DNA of 64,000 nt from Bradyrhizobium australiense (GTDB lineage Bacteria; Pseudomonadota; Alphaproteobacteria; Rhizobiales; Xanthobacteraceae). Positions 53,500 through 62,931 of the stretch are shown in pieces; positions within the stretch are counted from its first letter, which is position 1; each line of letters opens with the position of its first letter. The position numbers and the translations under genes are program-made. The stretch is taken from NCBI RefSeq assembly GCF_013114825.1, contig NZ_JAAVLX010000001.1, positions 715,132 to 779,131 of the forward strand. The letters run 5' to 3'. The notes under the pieces were generated by a model. The model worked only from the letters and a program-made list of their open reading frames with translations. It had not been told where the DNA came from and made no database searches.

Positions 53500-54579
53500 A
53501 TGAGCAGCGCCAAAAAGCAGTATCGGATCGCGGTCATTCCCGGTGACGGCATCGGCAAGGAAGTGATCCCGGAGGGGCTGCGCGTGCTCGAGGCGGCGGC
53601 GAAAAAGCACGGCGTCGCCGTGCATTTCGATCATTTCGACTTCGCCTCCTGGGACTATTACGAAAAGCACGGCGAGATGATGCCGGAGGACTGGAAGGCG
53701 AAAATCGGCAAGCATGATGCGATCTATTTCGGCGCGGTCGGCTGGCCGGCGAAAATCCCCGATCACATCTCCCTGTGGGGCTCGCTGATCAAGTTTCGCC
53801 GCGAGTTCGACCAGTACGTCAACCTGCGCCCGGTGCGGCTGATGCCCGGCGTGCCGTCGCCGCTCGCCAACCGCAAGCCCGGCGATATCGATTTCTGGGT
53901 GGTGCGCGAGAATACCGAAGGCGAGTATTCCTCCGTCGGCGGCCGCATGTTCCCCGATACCGACCGAGAATTCGTCACGCAACAGACCGTGATGACGCGC
54001 ACCGGCGTCGACCGCATCCTGAAATTCGCGTTCGATCTGGCGCAGTCGCGCCCGAAGAAGCACCTGACGTCGGCGACCAAGTCGAACGGCATCTCGATCA
54101 CCATGCCCTATTGGGATGAGCGCGTGGAAGCGATGGCGCAGAAGTATCCTGCTGTGAAGTGGGACAAGTACCACATCGACATTCTCACCGCGAACTTCGT
54201 GCTGCATCCCGACTGGTTCGACGTGGTGGTCGGTTCCAACCTGTTCGGCGACATCCTCTCCGACCTCGGCCCGGCCTGCACCGGCACGATCGGCATCGCA
54301 CCCTCGGGGAACATCAATCCGGAAGGCAATTTTCCGTCCGTGTTCGAGCCGGTGCACGGCTCGGCGCCAGATATCGCTGGCCAAGGCATCGCCAACCCGA
54401 TCGGCATGATCTGGTCGGGTGCGATGATGCTGGAGCATCTCGGCGAGAAGCAGGCCGCAGCTTCAATCGTCGGCGCCATCGAGCGCACGCTCGGCGAACG
54501 CACGTTGCGCACGCGGGATCTCGGCGGCAATGCCGACACGGTGGCCTGCGGCAAGGCAGTGGCGGAGATGGTGGATTAG
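53500..54579 (+). CDS. tartrate dehydrogenase-like beta-decarboxylating dehydrogenase
   Basis: This 359-residue member of the isocitrate/isopropylmalate dehydrogenase family starts RIAVIPGDGIGKEVIPEG. FGAVGWP(A)KIPDHISLWG and the substrate loop FDQYVNLRPVRLMPG are followed by RENTEGEYSSVGGR. The metal-binding SNLFGDILSDLGP and the NAD site HGSAPDIAGQGIANP are intact. The details resemble tartrate dehydrogenase / D-malate dehydrogenase more than LeuB. ATG 53500 (MSSAKKQYR) has AAGG upstream. Confidence 0.9.
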   Translation: MSSAKKQYRIAVIPGDGIGKEVIPEGLRVLEAAAKKHGVAVHFDHFDFASWDYYEKHGEMMPEDWKAKIGKHDAIYFGAVGWPAKIPDHISLWGSLIKFRREFDQYVNLRPVRLMPGVPSPLANRKPGDIDFWVVRENTEGEYSSVGGRMFPDTDREFVTQQTVMTRTGVDRILKFAFDLAQSRPKKHLTSATKSNGISITMPYWDERVEAMAQKYPAVKWDKYHIDILTANFVLHPDWFDVVVGSNLFGDILSDLGPACTGTIGIAPSGNINPEGNFPSVFEPVHGSAPDIAGQGIANPIGMIWSGAMMLEHLGEKQAAASIVGAIERTLGERTLRTRDLGGNADTVACGKAVAEMVD

Positions 54580-54590
54580 CATTCATTGCT

Positions 54591-54626
54591 GTCGTCCCTG
54601 CGAACGCATGCGAACGCAGGGACCCA
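54591..54626. repeat. half copy of the GTCGTCCCTGCG hairpin repeat
   Basis: GTCGTCCCTGCGAACGCA followed by a small internal duplication and GCGAACGCAGGGACC resembles one arm of 60204-60323. It lies in the convergent gap after the dehydrogenase gene; the rest of the gap to 54741 is repeat-like and has no gene. Confidence 0.65.
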
Positions 54627-54741
54627 TAACCACAGCCGTTCGCTATTCGTATCGGCTCTGGCTCCAACCCGGCGCGATATAACCATCGGCGGCTGTCGGT
54701 TCCCGGGGCGCGCTTCGCTCGCCCGAGACGACGGAGAGGGG

Positions 54742-55653
54742 TCACCCCCTCACAATCCTTCGGCAATGCTCCCACGCCGCGCGCATCAAATTCTCGCTCG
54801 CTTCCGGCGTGCGGAACGCCGAATGCGCCGACAGCGTCACATTCGGCAGCTTGGTCAGCGGATGATCCGCCGGCAATGGCTCGACGTTAAAGACGTCGAG
54901 CCCGGCATGGCGGATCTGGCCGGATTTCAGCGCGTCGATCATCGCCTCTTCCTCGACGATCGCGCCGCGCGCGGTATTGACGAGGATGACGCCGGGTTTC
55001 ATCGCCTCGATGCAGGCGCGCGAGATCAGACCGCGCGTCTCGTCGTTCAAAAGCAGGTGGATCGAAACCACGTCGCTCTCGGTCAAGAGTTCGTCGAGAT
55101 CGACGAACTCGACCTTCGGAAATTTCTTCGGCGACCGGTTCCAGGCGATGACGCGCATGCCCGAGCCGATCGCGATCCGGGCGACTTCTGCGGCAATGCC
55201 GCCGAAACCGATCAGGCCGAGCGTCTTGCCGGTCAGTTGCATGCCGTCATCGCGCAGCCAGTTGCCGGCGCGGATGCCGCGATCCATCTTGGCAAGGCCG
55301 CGCGCGCCTTCCCACATCAGCGCAACAGCGCATTCCGCGACCGCCGTGTCGCCATAGCCCTTGATCAGGTGCACGGCGATACCGAGTTCAGCGAGCTCTT
55401 CCGGATTCATGTAGCTGCGTGCGCCGGTGCCGAGAAACACCACGTGCTTCAGCCCCGTGCATTTCTTCGCAATTTCGGTCGGCAGGGTCGTGTGGTCGAC
55501 GATCGCAATCTCGGCGCCGTCGAGTATCTTGGGATATTGATCCGAAGTGATATCGGGATTCCGGTGTATCAGCACCTCGGGATCGCCGGGCTTCTGGAGC
55601 CGCTCAAAGATCACGGCCAGCGATTCATTGGCGTCGACAAAAACTCCGCGCAC
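54742..55653 (-). CDS. D-2-hydroxyacid dehydrogenase
   Basis: This 303-residue NAD-dependent dehydrogenase of the phosphoglycerate/hydroxypyruvate group has a nucleotide fold LGLIGFGGIAAEVARIA and catalytic Arg in VNTARGAIVEE. It also has Glu in DVFNVEPLPADHP and His in LSAHSAFRTPEA. It converts a 2-keto acid to a D-2-hydroxy acid or the reverse. It lies 28 bp after the M20 amidohydrolase and is third in a LysR-led operon, which suggests it handles a carbon product of that amidohydrolase. Confidence 0.92.
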   Translation of the reverse strand: MRGVFVDANESLAVIFERLQKPGDPEVLIHRNPDITSDQYPKILDGAEIAIVDHTTLPTEIAKKCTGLKHVVFLGTGARSYMNPEELAELGIAVHLIKGYGDTAVAECAVALMWEGARGLAKMDRGIRAGNWLRDDGMQLTGKTLGLIGFGGIAAEVARIAIGSGMRVIAWNRSPKKFPKVEFVDLDELLTESDVVSIHLLLNDETRGLISRACIEAMKPGVILVNTARGAIVEEEAMIDALKSGQIRHAGLDVFNVEPLPADHPLTKLPNVTLSAHSAFRTPEASENLMRAAWEHCRRIVRG

Positions 55654-55681
55654 GGCATTCCCCCCGTTTCTTGTTTTGATA

Positions 55682-56932
55682 TCAGGACGCGACGCCGGCC
55701 AGAGCCAGCACGGTATGCATCAGTACGTTGGCGCCCGCCGCGCAATCGGCTTGCGTCGCGTCCTCCAGCTCGTTGTGGCTGATACCGTCCTTGCAGGGTA
55801 CGAACACCATGGCGGCAGGCATCACGGTGTTGAGGTTGCAGGCATCATGCCCGGCGCCGGAGGTGATGCGGCGATGCGAATAGCCGAGCATATTTGCGGC
55901 GTTCTCCACCGCATCCACCAGCTTGGGATCGAAATGGGTCGGCGGCTTGCGCCAGATCAGATCGAACTGGACCTTGACCTTGCGTCGCGCCGCGATCTCG
56001 GCGATGGCAGCGCGCAAATCCTTATCCAGCGCGTCCATGATGGCGGCATCCGCGCTGCGGCAATCCACGGTGAAGGCGATCTCGCCTGGAATGACGTTGC
56101 GCGAGGGATTGGCGATCACGGCCTCGCCGATGGTGCCGACCGCCTTCGGGCCGTGCTTCTTCGCGATTGCTTCCATCGCCAGCACGATTTCCGACAGCGT
56201 CGCCAGCGCGTCGCGGCGTAGCGGCATCGGCGTCGAACCGGCATGGCTCTCGAAACCGGTGATCTTGCCGTCGTACCACAACACGCCCTGACCGGAATCG
56301 ACCACGCCGATGGTCTTGTTCTCGGCCTCCAGTATCGGCCCCTGTTCGATGTGCAGCTCGACGAAACCTGAAAATTTCTGCGTTCCGACCGCGGTCTGGC
56401 CGCGATAGCCGATGCTGTCGAGCGCCTGCGCCACCGTGATGCCCTCGGCATCCTTGCGCGACAAAATGTCGTCGGTGGTGAAATCGCCGACGTAGGCGGC
56501 GGAAGCCATCATCGCCGGCGCAAACCGCGAGCCTTCCTCGTTGGTCCAGTTGCAGATGCAGATCGGCGTCTCGGTTTCGATGCCGGCATCGTTGAGTGTA
56601 CGCACCACTTCCAGCGCCGCCAGCGTGCCGAGCACGCCGTCGTATTTGCCGCCGGTCGGCTGGGTGTCGAGATGCGAGCCGAGCCCAACCGGCAGTTTCG
56701 ACATGTCGCGTCCCTTGCGCAGGCCAAACATCGAGCCCAGCGCATCGACATGCACTTCCAGCCCCGCGGCCTCGCAGGCGTTCCGGAACCAGTCGCGCAC
56801 CTGCTTGTCCTCAGGCCCGAGCGTCAACCGGCGCACGCCGCCCTTGGGCGTCGCGCCGAATTTGGCGGTTTCGTGGATCGTGCCCCAAAGCCGGGCGGAA
56901 TCGATTTGCAGGTTGGAGCCGATCTTGGTCAT
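55682..56932 (-). CDS. M20 amidohydrolase, N-carbamoyl-L-amino acid hydrolase / allantoate amidohydrolase-like
   Basis: This 416-residue di-metal enzyme removes a carbamoyl or ureido group. The metal ligands are visible in order: His in GLGSHLDTQP, Asp in GGKYDGVLG, Glu in WTNEEGSRF, His in ELHIEQGP, and His in GISHNELE. The bridging dimer domain around FESHAGSTPMPLRRDA has the usual His-Gly pattern. It lies 50 bp downstream of LysR in the same direction. Substrates could be N-carbamoyl amino acids, ureidoglycolate or allantoate. Confidence 0.93.
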   Translation of the reverse strand: MTKIGSNLQIDSARLWGTIHETAKFGATPKGGVRRLTLGPEDKQVRDWFRNACEAAGLEVHVDALGSMFGLRKGRDMSKLPVGLGSHLDTQPTGGKYDGVLGTLAALEVVRTLNDAGIETETPICICNWTNEEGSRFAPAMMASAAYVGDFTTDDILSRKDAEGITVAQALDSIGYRGQTAVGTQKFSGFVELHIEQGPILEAENKTIGVVDSGQGVLWYDGKITGFESHAGSTPMPLRRDALATLSEIVLAMEAIAKKHGPKAVGTIGEAVIANPSRNVIPGEIAFTVDCRSADAAIMDALDKDLRAAIAEIAARRKVKVQFDLIWRKPPTHFDPKLVDAVENAANMLGYSHRRITSGAGHDACNLNTVMPAAMVFVPCKDGISHNELEDATQADCAAGANVLMHTVLALAGVAS

Positions 56933-56982
56933 GCATCATTCCGGAATCAGGTGGACGGGCACTTGTCGCTCTTGTTCGAATT

Positions 56983-57900
56983 TCAATGACGCGCCTGCGG
57001 CGGCGCGTCAACAATGACGCTGCCCCGCGCCAGATTGGCCGCGAGCTCGGCCACGCGTTCCACGGCCACCGTATCGGGCGAAGCCAGCCAACTTGCCGAA
57101 AACGTCAGCAACGGCAATTGCACGTCGGTCGACAGCAATTGCAGACGTCCGTCGGCCATTTCGCTTTCAACGATCGCGGTCGGAATCACCGCAATGCCGA
57201 GCCCTTCGATCGCCATGTGGATGACGGTTGCGATCGAGGCGCTGGCGTGCAGGCGGATCGGCGGCAGGTCCGGCCGGTTGAACAGCGAGCGCACGACCTC
57301 GTAGGGCGGCGTCTTGCGCGGGAAGGTGATGATCGGAAATTTCGCGAGATCATGCACCGTCAGTTGGCGCATGCCGAGCCCTAACGAAGGGCTGGCGAGG
57401 AAGCCGACCGGATAGTCGCACAGCACGCGATTGCTGACGCTCGGCGCCGTTAGGGGCCCGAGCAGAAACGCGAGTTCGATCTCCTGCGCCAAGAGCCGCG
57501 TTCGCAAGTTCGAGGTGATGTCGACCTCGATTTCGAGCGAGAGGTTGGGATAGGCGTAATTGACGCTCTTTATGAGCTGCGACAGCCAGGTGTGCACGAT
57601 GGTTTCGGCGACGCCGAGCCGCAGCACGCCGCGCATCGCCGAACGATCGCCGACCACGGCGAGCATTTCCGAGCGCAATCCGATCAGCTTCTCGGCATAA
57701 ACCATCAACTGCCGTCCGCTCGGCGTCGGCAGCACCATGCGGCGGTCGCGCTGTAACAGCTTCACGCCGACCTCGCGTTCGAGTTGGGCAATCCGCTGCG
57801 AGATCGCAGGCTGGGTGGTGTTGAGCTTCTGGGCCGCGCCGCGGAAGCTGCCCAGCGTCACCACCCACATGAAAGTCTCAATTGCCTTGAAATCCGTCAT
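56983..57900 (-). CDS. LysR-type transcriptional regulator
   Basis: This 305-residue protein has an N-terminal winged helix-turn-helix (MTDFKAIETFMWVVTLGSFR, AAQKLNTTQPAISQRIAQLE) and a C-terminal two-lobe effector domain starting near MRGVLRLGVAETIVHTW. It is transcribed away from the DUF1445 gene and probably binds the T-N11-A dyad between them. By family habit, it represses itself and activates the divergent operon when an intermediate is bound. Confidence 0.94.
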   Translation of the reverse strand: MTDFKAIETFMWVVTLGSFRGAAQKLNTTQPAISQRIAQLEREVGVKLLQRDRRMVLPTPSGRQLMVYAEKLIGLRSEMLAVVGDRSAMRGVLRLGVAETIVHTWLSQLIKSVNYAYPNLSLEIEVDITSNLRTRLLAQEIELAFLLGPLTAPSVSNRVLCDYPVGFLASPSLGLGMRQLTVHDLAKFPIITFPRKTPPYEVVRSLFNRPDLPPIRLHASASIATVIHMAIEGLGIAVIPTAIVESEMADGRLQLLSTDVQLPLLTFSASWLASPDTVAVERVAELAANLARGSVIVDAPPQARH

Positions 57901-57921
57901 GCACCCTCTGGCCGCACATCG

Positions 57922-57936
57922 ATAAGTTGTACTTAT
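57922..57936. promoter_or_regulatory. LysR-type T-N11-A binding box
   Basis: ATAAGT-TGT-ACTTAT is a perfect dyad with T at 57923 and A at 57935, i.e. exactly T-N11-A. It lies 22 bp from the LysR start and 85 bp from the hydro-lyase start, in the only gap of this divergon. Confidence 0.75.
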
Positions 57937-58020
57937 TTAACTTGATTAAAAAAGACGATTAGACATTATCATAGCCATATGCGGGAGTGGATGTCGACAA
58001 GAATGGAAGCGGGGACAACG

Positions 58021-58842
58021 ATGACCAGCTTGGCGAGGACGGAACGGCCCGGTCACGATACGGCGGATTTATCGCCGAGCGTGGCGGCCCGGCATGCCTG
58101 CCGTAGCGGCATGTCCTCGTCAACGGCCGGTGTCGCCAACGGCTTCGTCCAGGGCAACCTCGCGATCCTGCCGGAAAAACTCGCGAGCGCCTTTCACCGG
58201 TTCTGCCAGCTCAATCCCAAGCCGTGCCCGATCATCGGCATGTCCGATGTCGGCGATCCCCACATCCCGGCGCTCGGTATCGACCTCGATATCCGCACCG
58301 ACCTGCCGCGCTATCGCGTCTGGCGCGACGGCGAGGTGGTAGAAGAGCCGACCGACATCATGACGCATTGGCGCGATGACCTCGTCACCTTCGTCATCGG
58401 CTGTTCGTTCTCGTTCGAAGAGGCGCTGCTGAACGAGGGGCTTCCGATCCGCCACATCGAGCGCAAGGTTCGCGTGCCGATGTTCCGCACCAATATCGCG
58501 TGCAGCCCGGCGGGCCCGTTCGCAGGTCCCATGGTCGTATCGATGCGGCCGTTCAAGCCGGCAGACGCCATCCGCGCCGTGCAGGTCACTTCGCGCTTTC
58601 CCGCCGTGCACGGCGCGCCGGTGCATCTCGGTCATCCGCATTCGATCGGCATCGCCGACATCAATAAGCCCGACTATGGCGATCCGGTGCCAGTCGGGCC
58701 GGACGAGCTTCCGGTGTTCTGGGCGTGCGGCGTCACGCCGCAATCGGTGATCGCGGCCGCCAAGGTCCCGTTTGCGATCACGCACGCGCCCGGACTGATG
58801 CTGGTGACCGATCTCATGAACAAACAACTTGCCGTGCTTTGA
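58021..58842 (+). CDS. DUF1445 protein, putative hydro-lyase / D-glutamate cyclase-like
   Basis: This protein of about 273 residues has the family landmarks [55 protein letters not shown] and [16 protein letters not shown]. Animal relatives convert D-glutamate to 5-oxo-D-proline; bacterial forms are called putative hydro-lyases and are little studied. I choose ATG 58021 because GGGGAC lies upstream; ATGs at 57979 and 57991 are also in frame. It heads the plus-strand arm of the LysR divergon and precedes a five-gene importer, so its substrate may be imported. Confidence 0.88.
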   Translation: MTSLARTERPGHDTADLSPSVAARHACRSGMSSSTAGVANGFVQGNLAILPEKLASAFHRFCQLNPKPCPIIGMSDVGDPHIPALGIDLDIRTDLPRYRVWRDGEVVEEPTDIMTHWRDDLVTFVIGCSFSFEEALLNEGLPIRHIERKVRVPMFRTNIACSPAGPFAGPMVVSMRPFKPADAIRAVQVTSRFPAVHGAPVHLGHPHSIGIADINKPDYGDPVPVGPDELPVFWACGVTPQSVIAAAKVPFAITHAPGLMLVTDLMNKQLAVL

Positions 58843-58924
58843 TGCAATCAATGCCACGCATTGAGGCTTTACCGTAACCATCAACCGTTTCATCGATAGT
58901 TGCCGACCAACAGAGGATACCGCC

Positions 58925-60169
58925 ATGAACATCACGCGCCGAAATGTGCTGCTTGGAGCCACTGCCGCTGCCGCCTTCGCGCCGCTCACAAGCCGCGCGC
59001 AAACTGCCGAAGTGGTGATCGGCGTGATCTATCCGTTGTCGGGCGCCAGCGCACAGATCGGCGTCGACGCGCAGAAGGCCTTTGAGACCGCAGCGGACCT
59101 CATCAACAAGAACTATGATTTCGGCCTGCCGCTGGCGAAGGGTGAGGGGCTGCCGGGCCTCGGCGGCGCCAAGATTCGGCTCGTGTTCGCGGACCATCAG
59201 GCGGATCCGCAAAAGGGCCGCGCGGAAGCCGAGCGTCTGATCACGCAGGAAAAAGTATGTGCCGTTATCGGCACCTATCAGAGCTCGGTGGCCGTCACCG
59301 TCAGCCAGATCTGCGAACGCTATCAGATTCCGTTCCTTTCGGCGGACAATTCCTCGCCGAGCCTGCACCGCCGCGGCCTGAAGTTCTATTTCCGTGCCGC
59401 GCCGCATGACGAGATGTTCTCGACCGCGATGTTCGATTTCTTCGATGCGATGAAGAAGAAGGGCACCAAAATCGAGACGCTGGCGCTATTCCATGAGGAC
59501 ACTATCTTTGGTACCGACTCCTCCAACGCACAGCTCAAGCTGGCGAAGGAGCGTGGTTACAAGGTCGTCTCCGACATCAAGTACCGCGCCAACTCGCCGT
59601 CGCTGACCGCCGAGGTGCAGCAGTTGAAGGCTGCGAACGCCGACGTGCTGATGCCTTCGAGCTACACCACCGACGGCATCCTGCTGGTCAAGACCATGGC
59701 CGAGCTCGGCTACAAACCAAACGCGATCGTGGCGCAGGACGCCGGCTTCTCCGAAAAGGCGCTCTATGATGCGGTCGGCGACAAGCTCGAAGGCGTGATC
59801 TCGCGCGGCAGCTTCTCGCTCGACCTCGCGGCCAAGCGGCCGATGGTCGGCAAGATCAATGACATGTTCAAGGAACGTTCCGGCAAGGATTTCAACGACT
59901 ATTCGTCGCGGCAGTTCATGGGATTGATCGTGATGGCGGATGCCATCAACCGCGCCAAGTCGACGGACGGCGACAAGATTCGCGAGGCGCTCGTCGCTAC
60001 TGATATGCCCGGCGATGTCACGATCATGCCCTGGAAGCGCGTTAAATTCGACGAAACGGGCCAGAACAACGACGCGGACCCTGTGCTGTTGCAGTATGTC
60101 GGCGGCAAGTTCGTCACCATCTTTCCGACGCAGGCCGCAGTCGCGGAAGCGTCCTGGCCGATGAAATAA
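58925..60169 (+). CDS. branched-chain-type ABC importer substrate-binding protein
   Basis: This 414-residue periplasmic protein of the LivJ/UrtA class (peripla_BP_6) has a twin-arginine-like signal NITRRNVLLGATAAAAFAP. The mature protein has VVIGVIYPLSGASAQIGVDA and FLSADNSSPSLHRRG. Start is ATG 58925. It follows the hydro-lyase by 82 bp. The gap of 172 bp before livH is almost filled by a 25-bp inverted repeat. Ligand could be an amino acid, amide or aromatic acid. Confidence 0.94.
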   Translation: MNITRRNVLLGATAAAAFAPLTSRAQTAEVVIGVIYPLSGASAQIGVDAQKAFETAADLINKNYDFGLPLAKGEGLPGLGGAKIRLVFADHQADPQKGRAEAERLITQEKVCAVIGTYQSSVAVTVSQICERYQIPFLSADNSSPSLHRRGLKFYFRAAPHDEMFSTAMFDFFDAMKKKGTKIETLALFHEDTIFGTDSSNAQLKLAKERGYKVVSDIKYRANSPSLTAEVQQLKAANADVLMPSSYTTDGILLVKTMAELGYKPNAIVAQDAGFSEKALYDAVGDKLEGVISRGSFSLDLAAKRPMVGKINDMFKERSGKDFNDYSSRQFMGLIVMADAINRAKSTDGDKIREALVATDMPGDVTIMPWKRVKFDETGQNNDADPVLLQYVGGKFVTIFPTQAAVAEASWPMK

Positions 60170-60203
60170 GGCGGACGCTTCTGAAGAGATATCGTAAATG
60201 CAG

Positions 60204-60323
60204 CGTCGTCCCTGCGAACGCAGGGACCCATACGCCGAGGAGCATCAGTTTCACCGTGGCCTCACATCCTTCCTTCAAATGCGACTCCAGTGGTTATAGG
60301 TCCCTGCGTTCGCAGGGACGACG
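60204..60323. repeat. 120-bp element with perfect 25-bp inverted ends
   Basis: The arm at 60204-60228 (starts CGTCGTCCCTGCGAACG) is repeated exactly, inverted, at 60299-60323. Each arm also folds on itself (GTCCCTGCG / CGCAGGGAC). It lies between the binding-protein gene and livH and ends 18 bp before the livH start. Confidence 0.9.
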
Positions 60324-60341
60324 AGCAATGGGGGCGACCCG

Positions 60342-61220
60342 GTGACCGCCGAAACCATTATCCAAAGCCTGGCGAGCGGCCTTCTGATGGGCTTGCTCTA
60401 CGGCCTTATCGCGGTTGGCCTTGCGCTGATCTTCGGCCTGATGGACGTCGTGAACTTCGCGCACGGCGAATTCCTGATGATCGCGATGTACGTGACATTC
60501 TTCCTGTTCGCATTCTTCGCAATCGACCCGTTGCTGTCGGCGCCGCTGGTCGCGGCGGCGCTGTTTGTGTTCGGAGCCGTGGTCTATCTGCTGATCGTGC
60601 GCTTTGCCGTGCGCGCCAAGGCCAACGCCGGCATGGTGCAGATCTTCTCGACTTTTGGCCTTGCCATCGTCATGCGCGGCCTGGCGCAGTACTTCTTCAC
60701 GCCCGATTACCGCAGCGTCACCAATTCGTGGCTCGGCGGCAAGACGGTCTCGGTGGCGGGCATCTTCCTGCCCGTACCGCAACTGGTCGGAGCCCTGCTA
60801 GCGATCGCAGCCTTCGGCGCGCTGTATCTCTTCATCAACCGCACGGATTTCGGACGCGCGCTGGAGGCAACCCGCGAGGATGCCGGCGCGGTGGCGCTGG
60901 TCGGCATCGACAAGAACAAGGTGTTTGCATTGGGCTGGGGTCTCGGCGCGGCGTTGGTGGGCCTGTCCGGCGCTGTCATGGCGATCTTCTTCTACATCTA
61001 CCCCGACGTTGGTGCCTCGTTCGCGCTGATCGCCTATGTGACGGTAGCGCTCGGCGGCTTCGGGAGCGTGTTTGGCGCCTTTGCTGGCGGTATCCTGGTC
61101 GGCCTCGTCGAGGCTACCACCGCGCTGATCCTGCCGCCCTCGCTCAAGTCGGTCGGCATCTACGCGGTCTATCTGCTAGTCGTCTTTATTCGGCCGCGCG
61201 GCCTGTTCGGATCGATGTGA
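60342..61220 (+). CDS. livH: branched-chain-type ABC importer permease LivH
   Basis: This 292-residue inner-membrane permease has about eight segments. It opens LASGLLMGLLYGLIAVGLAL and has the conserved NFAHGEFLMIAMY and a cytoplasmic AlaGluAla-like loop ALEATREDAGAVALVGIDKN. GTG 60342 is the likely start, with GGGGGCG upstream. The stop overlaps the livM start (ATG 61220). Confidence 0.94.
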   Translation: MTAETIIQSLASGLLMGLLYGLIAVGLALIFGLMDVVNFAHGEFLMIAMYVTFFLFAFFAIDPLLSAPLVAAALFVFGAVVYLLIVRFAVRAKANAGMVQIFSTFGLAIVMRGLAQYFFTPDYRSVTNSWLGGKTVSVAGIFLPVPQLVGALLAIAAFGALYLFINRTDFGRALEATREDAGAVALVGIDKNKVFALGWGLGAALVGLSGAVMAIFFYIYPDVGASFALIAYVTVALGGFGSVFGAFAGGILVGLVEATTALILPPSLKSVGIYAVYLLVVFIRPRGLFGSM

Positions 61221-62200
61221 TGGATACCAGCTTTGCAGGGCGCCGCCGCCGCGATCTCGTTGTCGCATTCTGTCTGGCGGCAATCGCGGCCGTGGTGCCG
61301 CTGTTCGTCAAGGACGTCTACGTCCAGAACATCATGGTGCTCACCTTGATGTATGGCGCGCTGTCGCAGAGCTGGAATATCCTCTCCGGCTATTGCGGAC
61401 AGATTTCGCTTGGGCACGCGCTGTATTTCGGGATTGGCGCCTATACCACCGCGCTGTTGTTCACCAAGTTCGGGGTGCTGCCGTGGTTTGGCATGCTCGG
61501 CGGCGGCATCATCTCTGCAATCATTGCAATGGCGCTCGGCTATCCCTGCTTCCGGCTGCGCGGGCATTATTTCGTCATCGCCACCATCGTCATCGCCGAG
61601 ATCGGGCTTTTGCTGTTCCACAACTGGGATTGGGCAGGTGCCGCGCTAGGTATCGATATCCCCGTGCGCGGCGACAGCTGGCTCAAGTTTCAGTTCACGC
61701 GCAGCAAGCTGCCGTATTTCTACTTTGCATTGGCGCTGGCCTGCGTGGCCTGGTTCGTCACCTGGTGGCTGGAAGATTCCAAATGGGGCTACTGGTGGCG
61801 CGCCGTGAAGGACAATCCGGACGCCGCCGAGAGCCTTGGCGTGGTCGTGTTCAATTCCAAGATGGGCGCGGCGGCCGTGTCCGCTTTCTTGGTCGCCGTC
61901 GGCGGCAGTTTTTATGCGCAGTTCGTCTCCTACATCGATCCTGAAAGCGTGATGGGTTTCCAGTTCTCGCTGCTGATGGCGCTGCCCGCAGTGCTCGGGG
62001 GTATTGGCACGCTATGGGGACCGCTGTTGGGCGCGATCATCCTGATCCCGCTCACGGAGCTGACACGCTCCTTCATCGGCGGTTCCGGCCGAGGCGTCGA
62101 CCTCATCGTCTATGGCGGCCTGATCATTGCGATCTCGCTGGCGCGGCCGCAGGGCCTCGTCGGACTGTTCTCGCCCAAGCGCAAGGAGGTGGCGCGATGA
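61220..62200 (+). CDS. livM: branched-chain-type ABC importer permease LivM
   Basis: This 326-residue permease has the family motif SGYCGQISLGHALYFGIGAY and the loop WRAVKDNPDAAESLGVVVF. It begins by a 1-bp overlap with livH and ends in a 4-bp overlap with livG. The long frame upstream of 61220 is a shadow of livH. Confidence 0.94.
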   Translation: MDTSFAGRRRRDLVVAFCLAAIAAVVPLFVKDVYVQNIMVLTLMYGALSQSWNILSGYCGQISLGHALYFGIGAYTTALLFTKFGVLPWFGMLGGGIISAIIAMALGYPCFRLRGHYFVIATIVIAEIGLLLFHNWDWAGAALGIDIPVRGDSWLKFQFTRSKLPYFYFALALACVAWFVTWWLEDSKWGYWWRAVKDNPDAAESLGVVVFNSKMGAAAVSAFLVAVGGSFYAQFVSYIDPESVMGFQFSLLMALPAVLGGIGTLWGPLLGAIILIPLTELTRSFIGGSGRGVDLIVYGGLIIAISLARPQGLVGLFSPKRKEVAR

Positions 62201-62931
62201 CAACGCCTCTTCTGGAAACCCGCGGCGTGTGGCAGCGCTTCGGCGGCCTGATCGCCAACAGCGATGTCTCGATCTCGGTCGGACGCGGCGAGATCGTCGG
62301 CCTGATCGGCCCGAATGGCGCCGGCAAATCGACGCTGTTCAACCTGATCGCGGGCGTGCTGCCGCCGACCCAGGGCTCGATCATTTTCGACGGCGAGGAC
62401 GTCACTGCATTGCCGGCTGCCGAGCGCTGCCAGCGCGGCATCGGCCGCACTTTCCAGGTCGTGAAGAGCTTTGAGACCATGACCGTCATCGACAACGTCA
62501 TTGTCGGTGCGCTGGTTCGCACCACCGTGATGCGCGATGCCCGTCGCAAGGCGCATGAGGTGCTGGAGTTCTGCGGCCTCGGGCGGCGCGCCAACGTGCT
62601 TGCCAGCGATCTGGTGCCGTCCGAAAAGCGCCGGCTCGAGGTGGCGCGTGCGCTCGCGACCGAGCCGAAACTGTTGCTGCTCGACGAGGTGCTCACGGGA
62701 CTGACGCCGGTCGAAGCCAAGACGGGCGTGGAACTGGTACGCAAGGTGCGCGACACCGGCGTTACCGTGTTGATGGTCGAGCATGTCATGGAAATCGTGA
62801 TGCCGCTGGTCGACCGCGCCATCGTGCTCGACCTCGGCAAGGTGCTGGTCGAGGGCAAGCCTGCCGACGTCGTCCGCGACCCGAAAGTCATCACCGCCTA
62901 TCTGGGAGACCGTCATGCTGTCGGTGCATGA
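62197..62931 (+). CDS. livG: branched-chain-type ABC importer ATPase LivG
   Basis: This 244-residue ATPase has Walker A GPNGAGKST, Walker B LLLLDEVLTGL and the switch His in EHVME. The signature is atypical, SDLVPSEKRRLEVARAL, where most members have LSYGEQRRLEIARAL-like sequence. A perfect AAGGAGGT site precedes ATG 62197. Its stop overlaps livF by 17 bp. Confidence 0.93.
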   Translation: MTTPLLETRGVWQRFGGLIANSDVSISVGRGEIVGLIGPNGAGKSTLFNLIAGVLPPTQGSIIFDGEDVTALPAAERCQRGIGRTFQVVKSFETMTVIDNVIVGALVRTTVMRDARRKAHEVLEFCGLGRRANVLASDLVPSEKRRLEVARALATEPKLLLLDEVLTGLTPVEAKTGVELVRKVRDTGVTVLMVEHVMEIVMPLVDRAIVLDLGKVLVEGKPADVVRDPKVITAYLGDRHAVGA

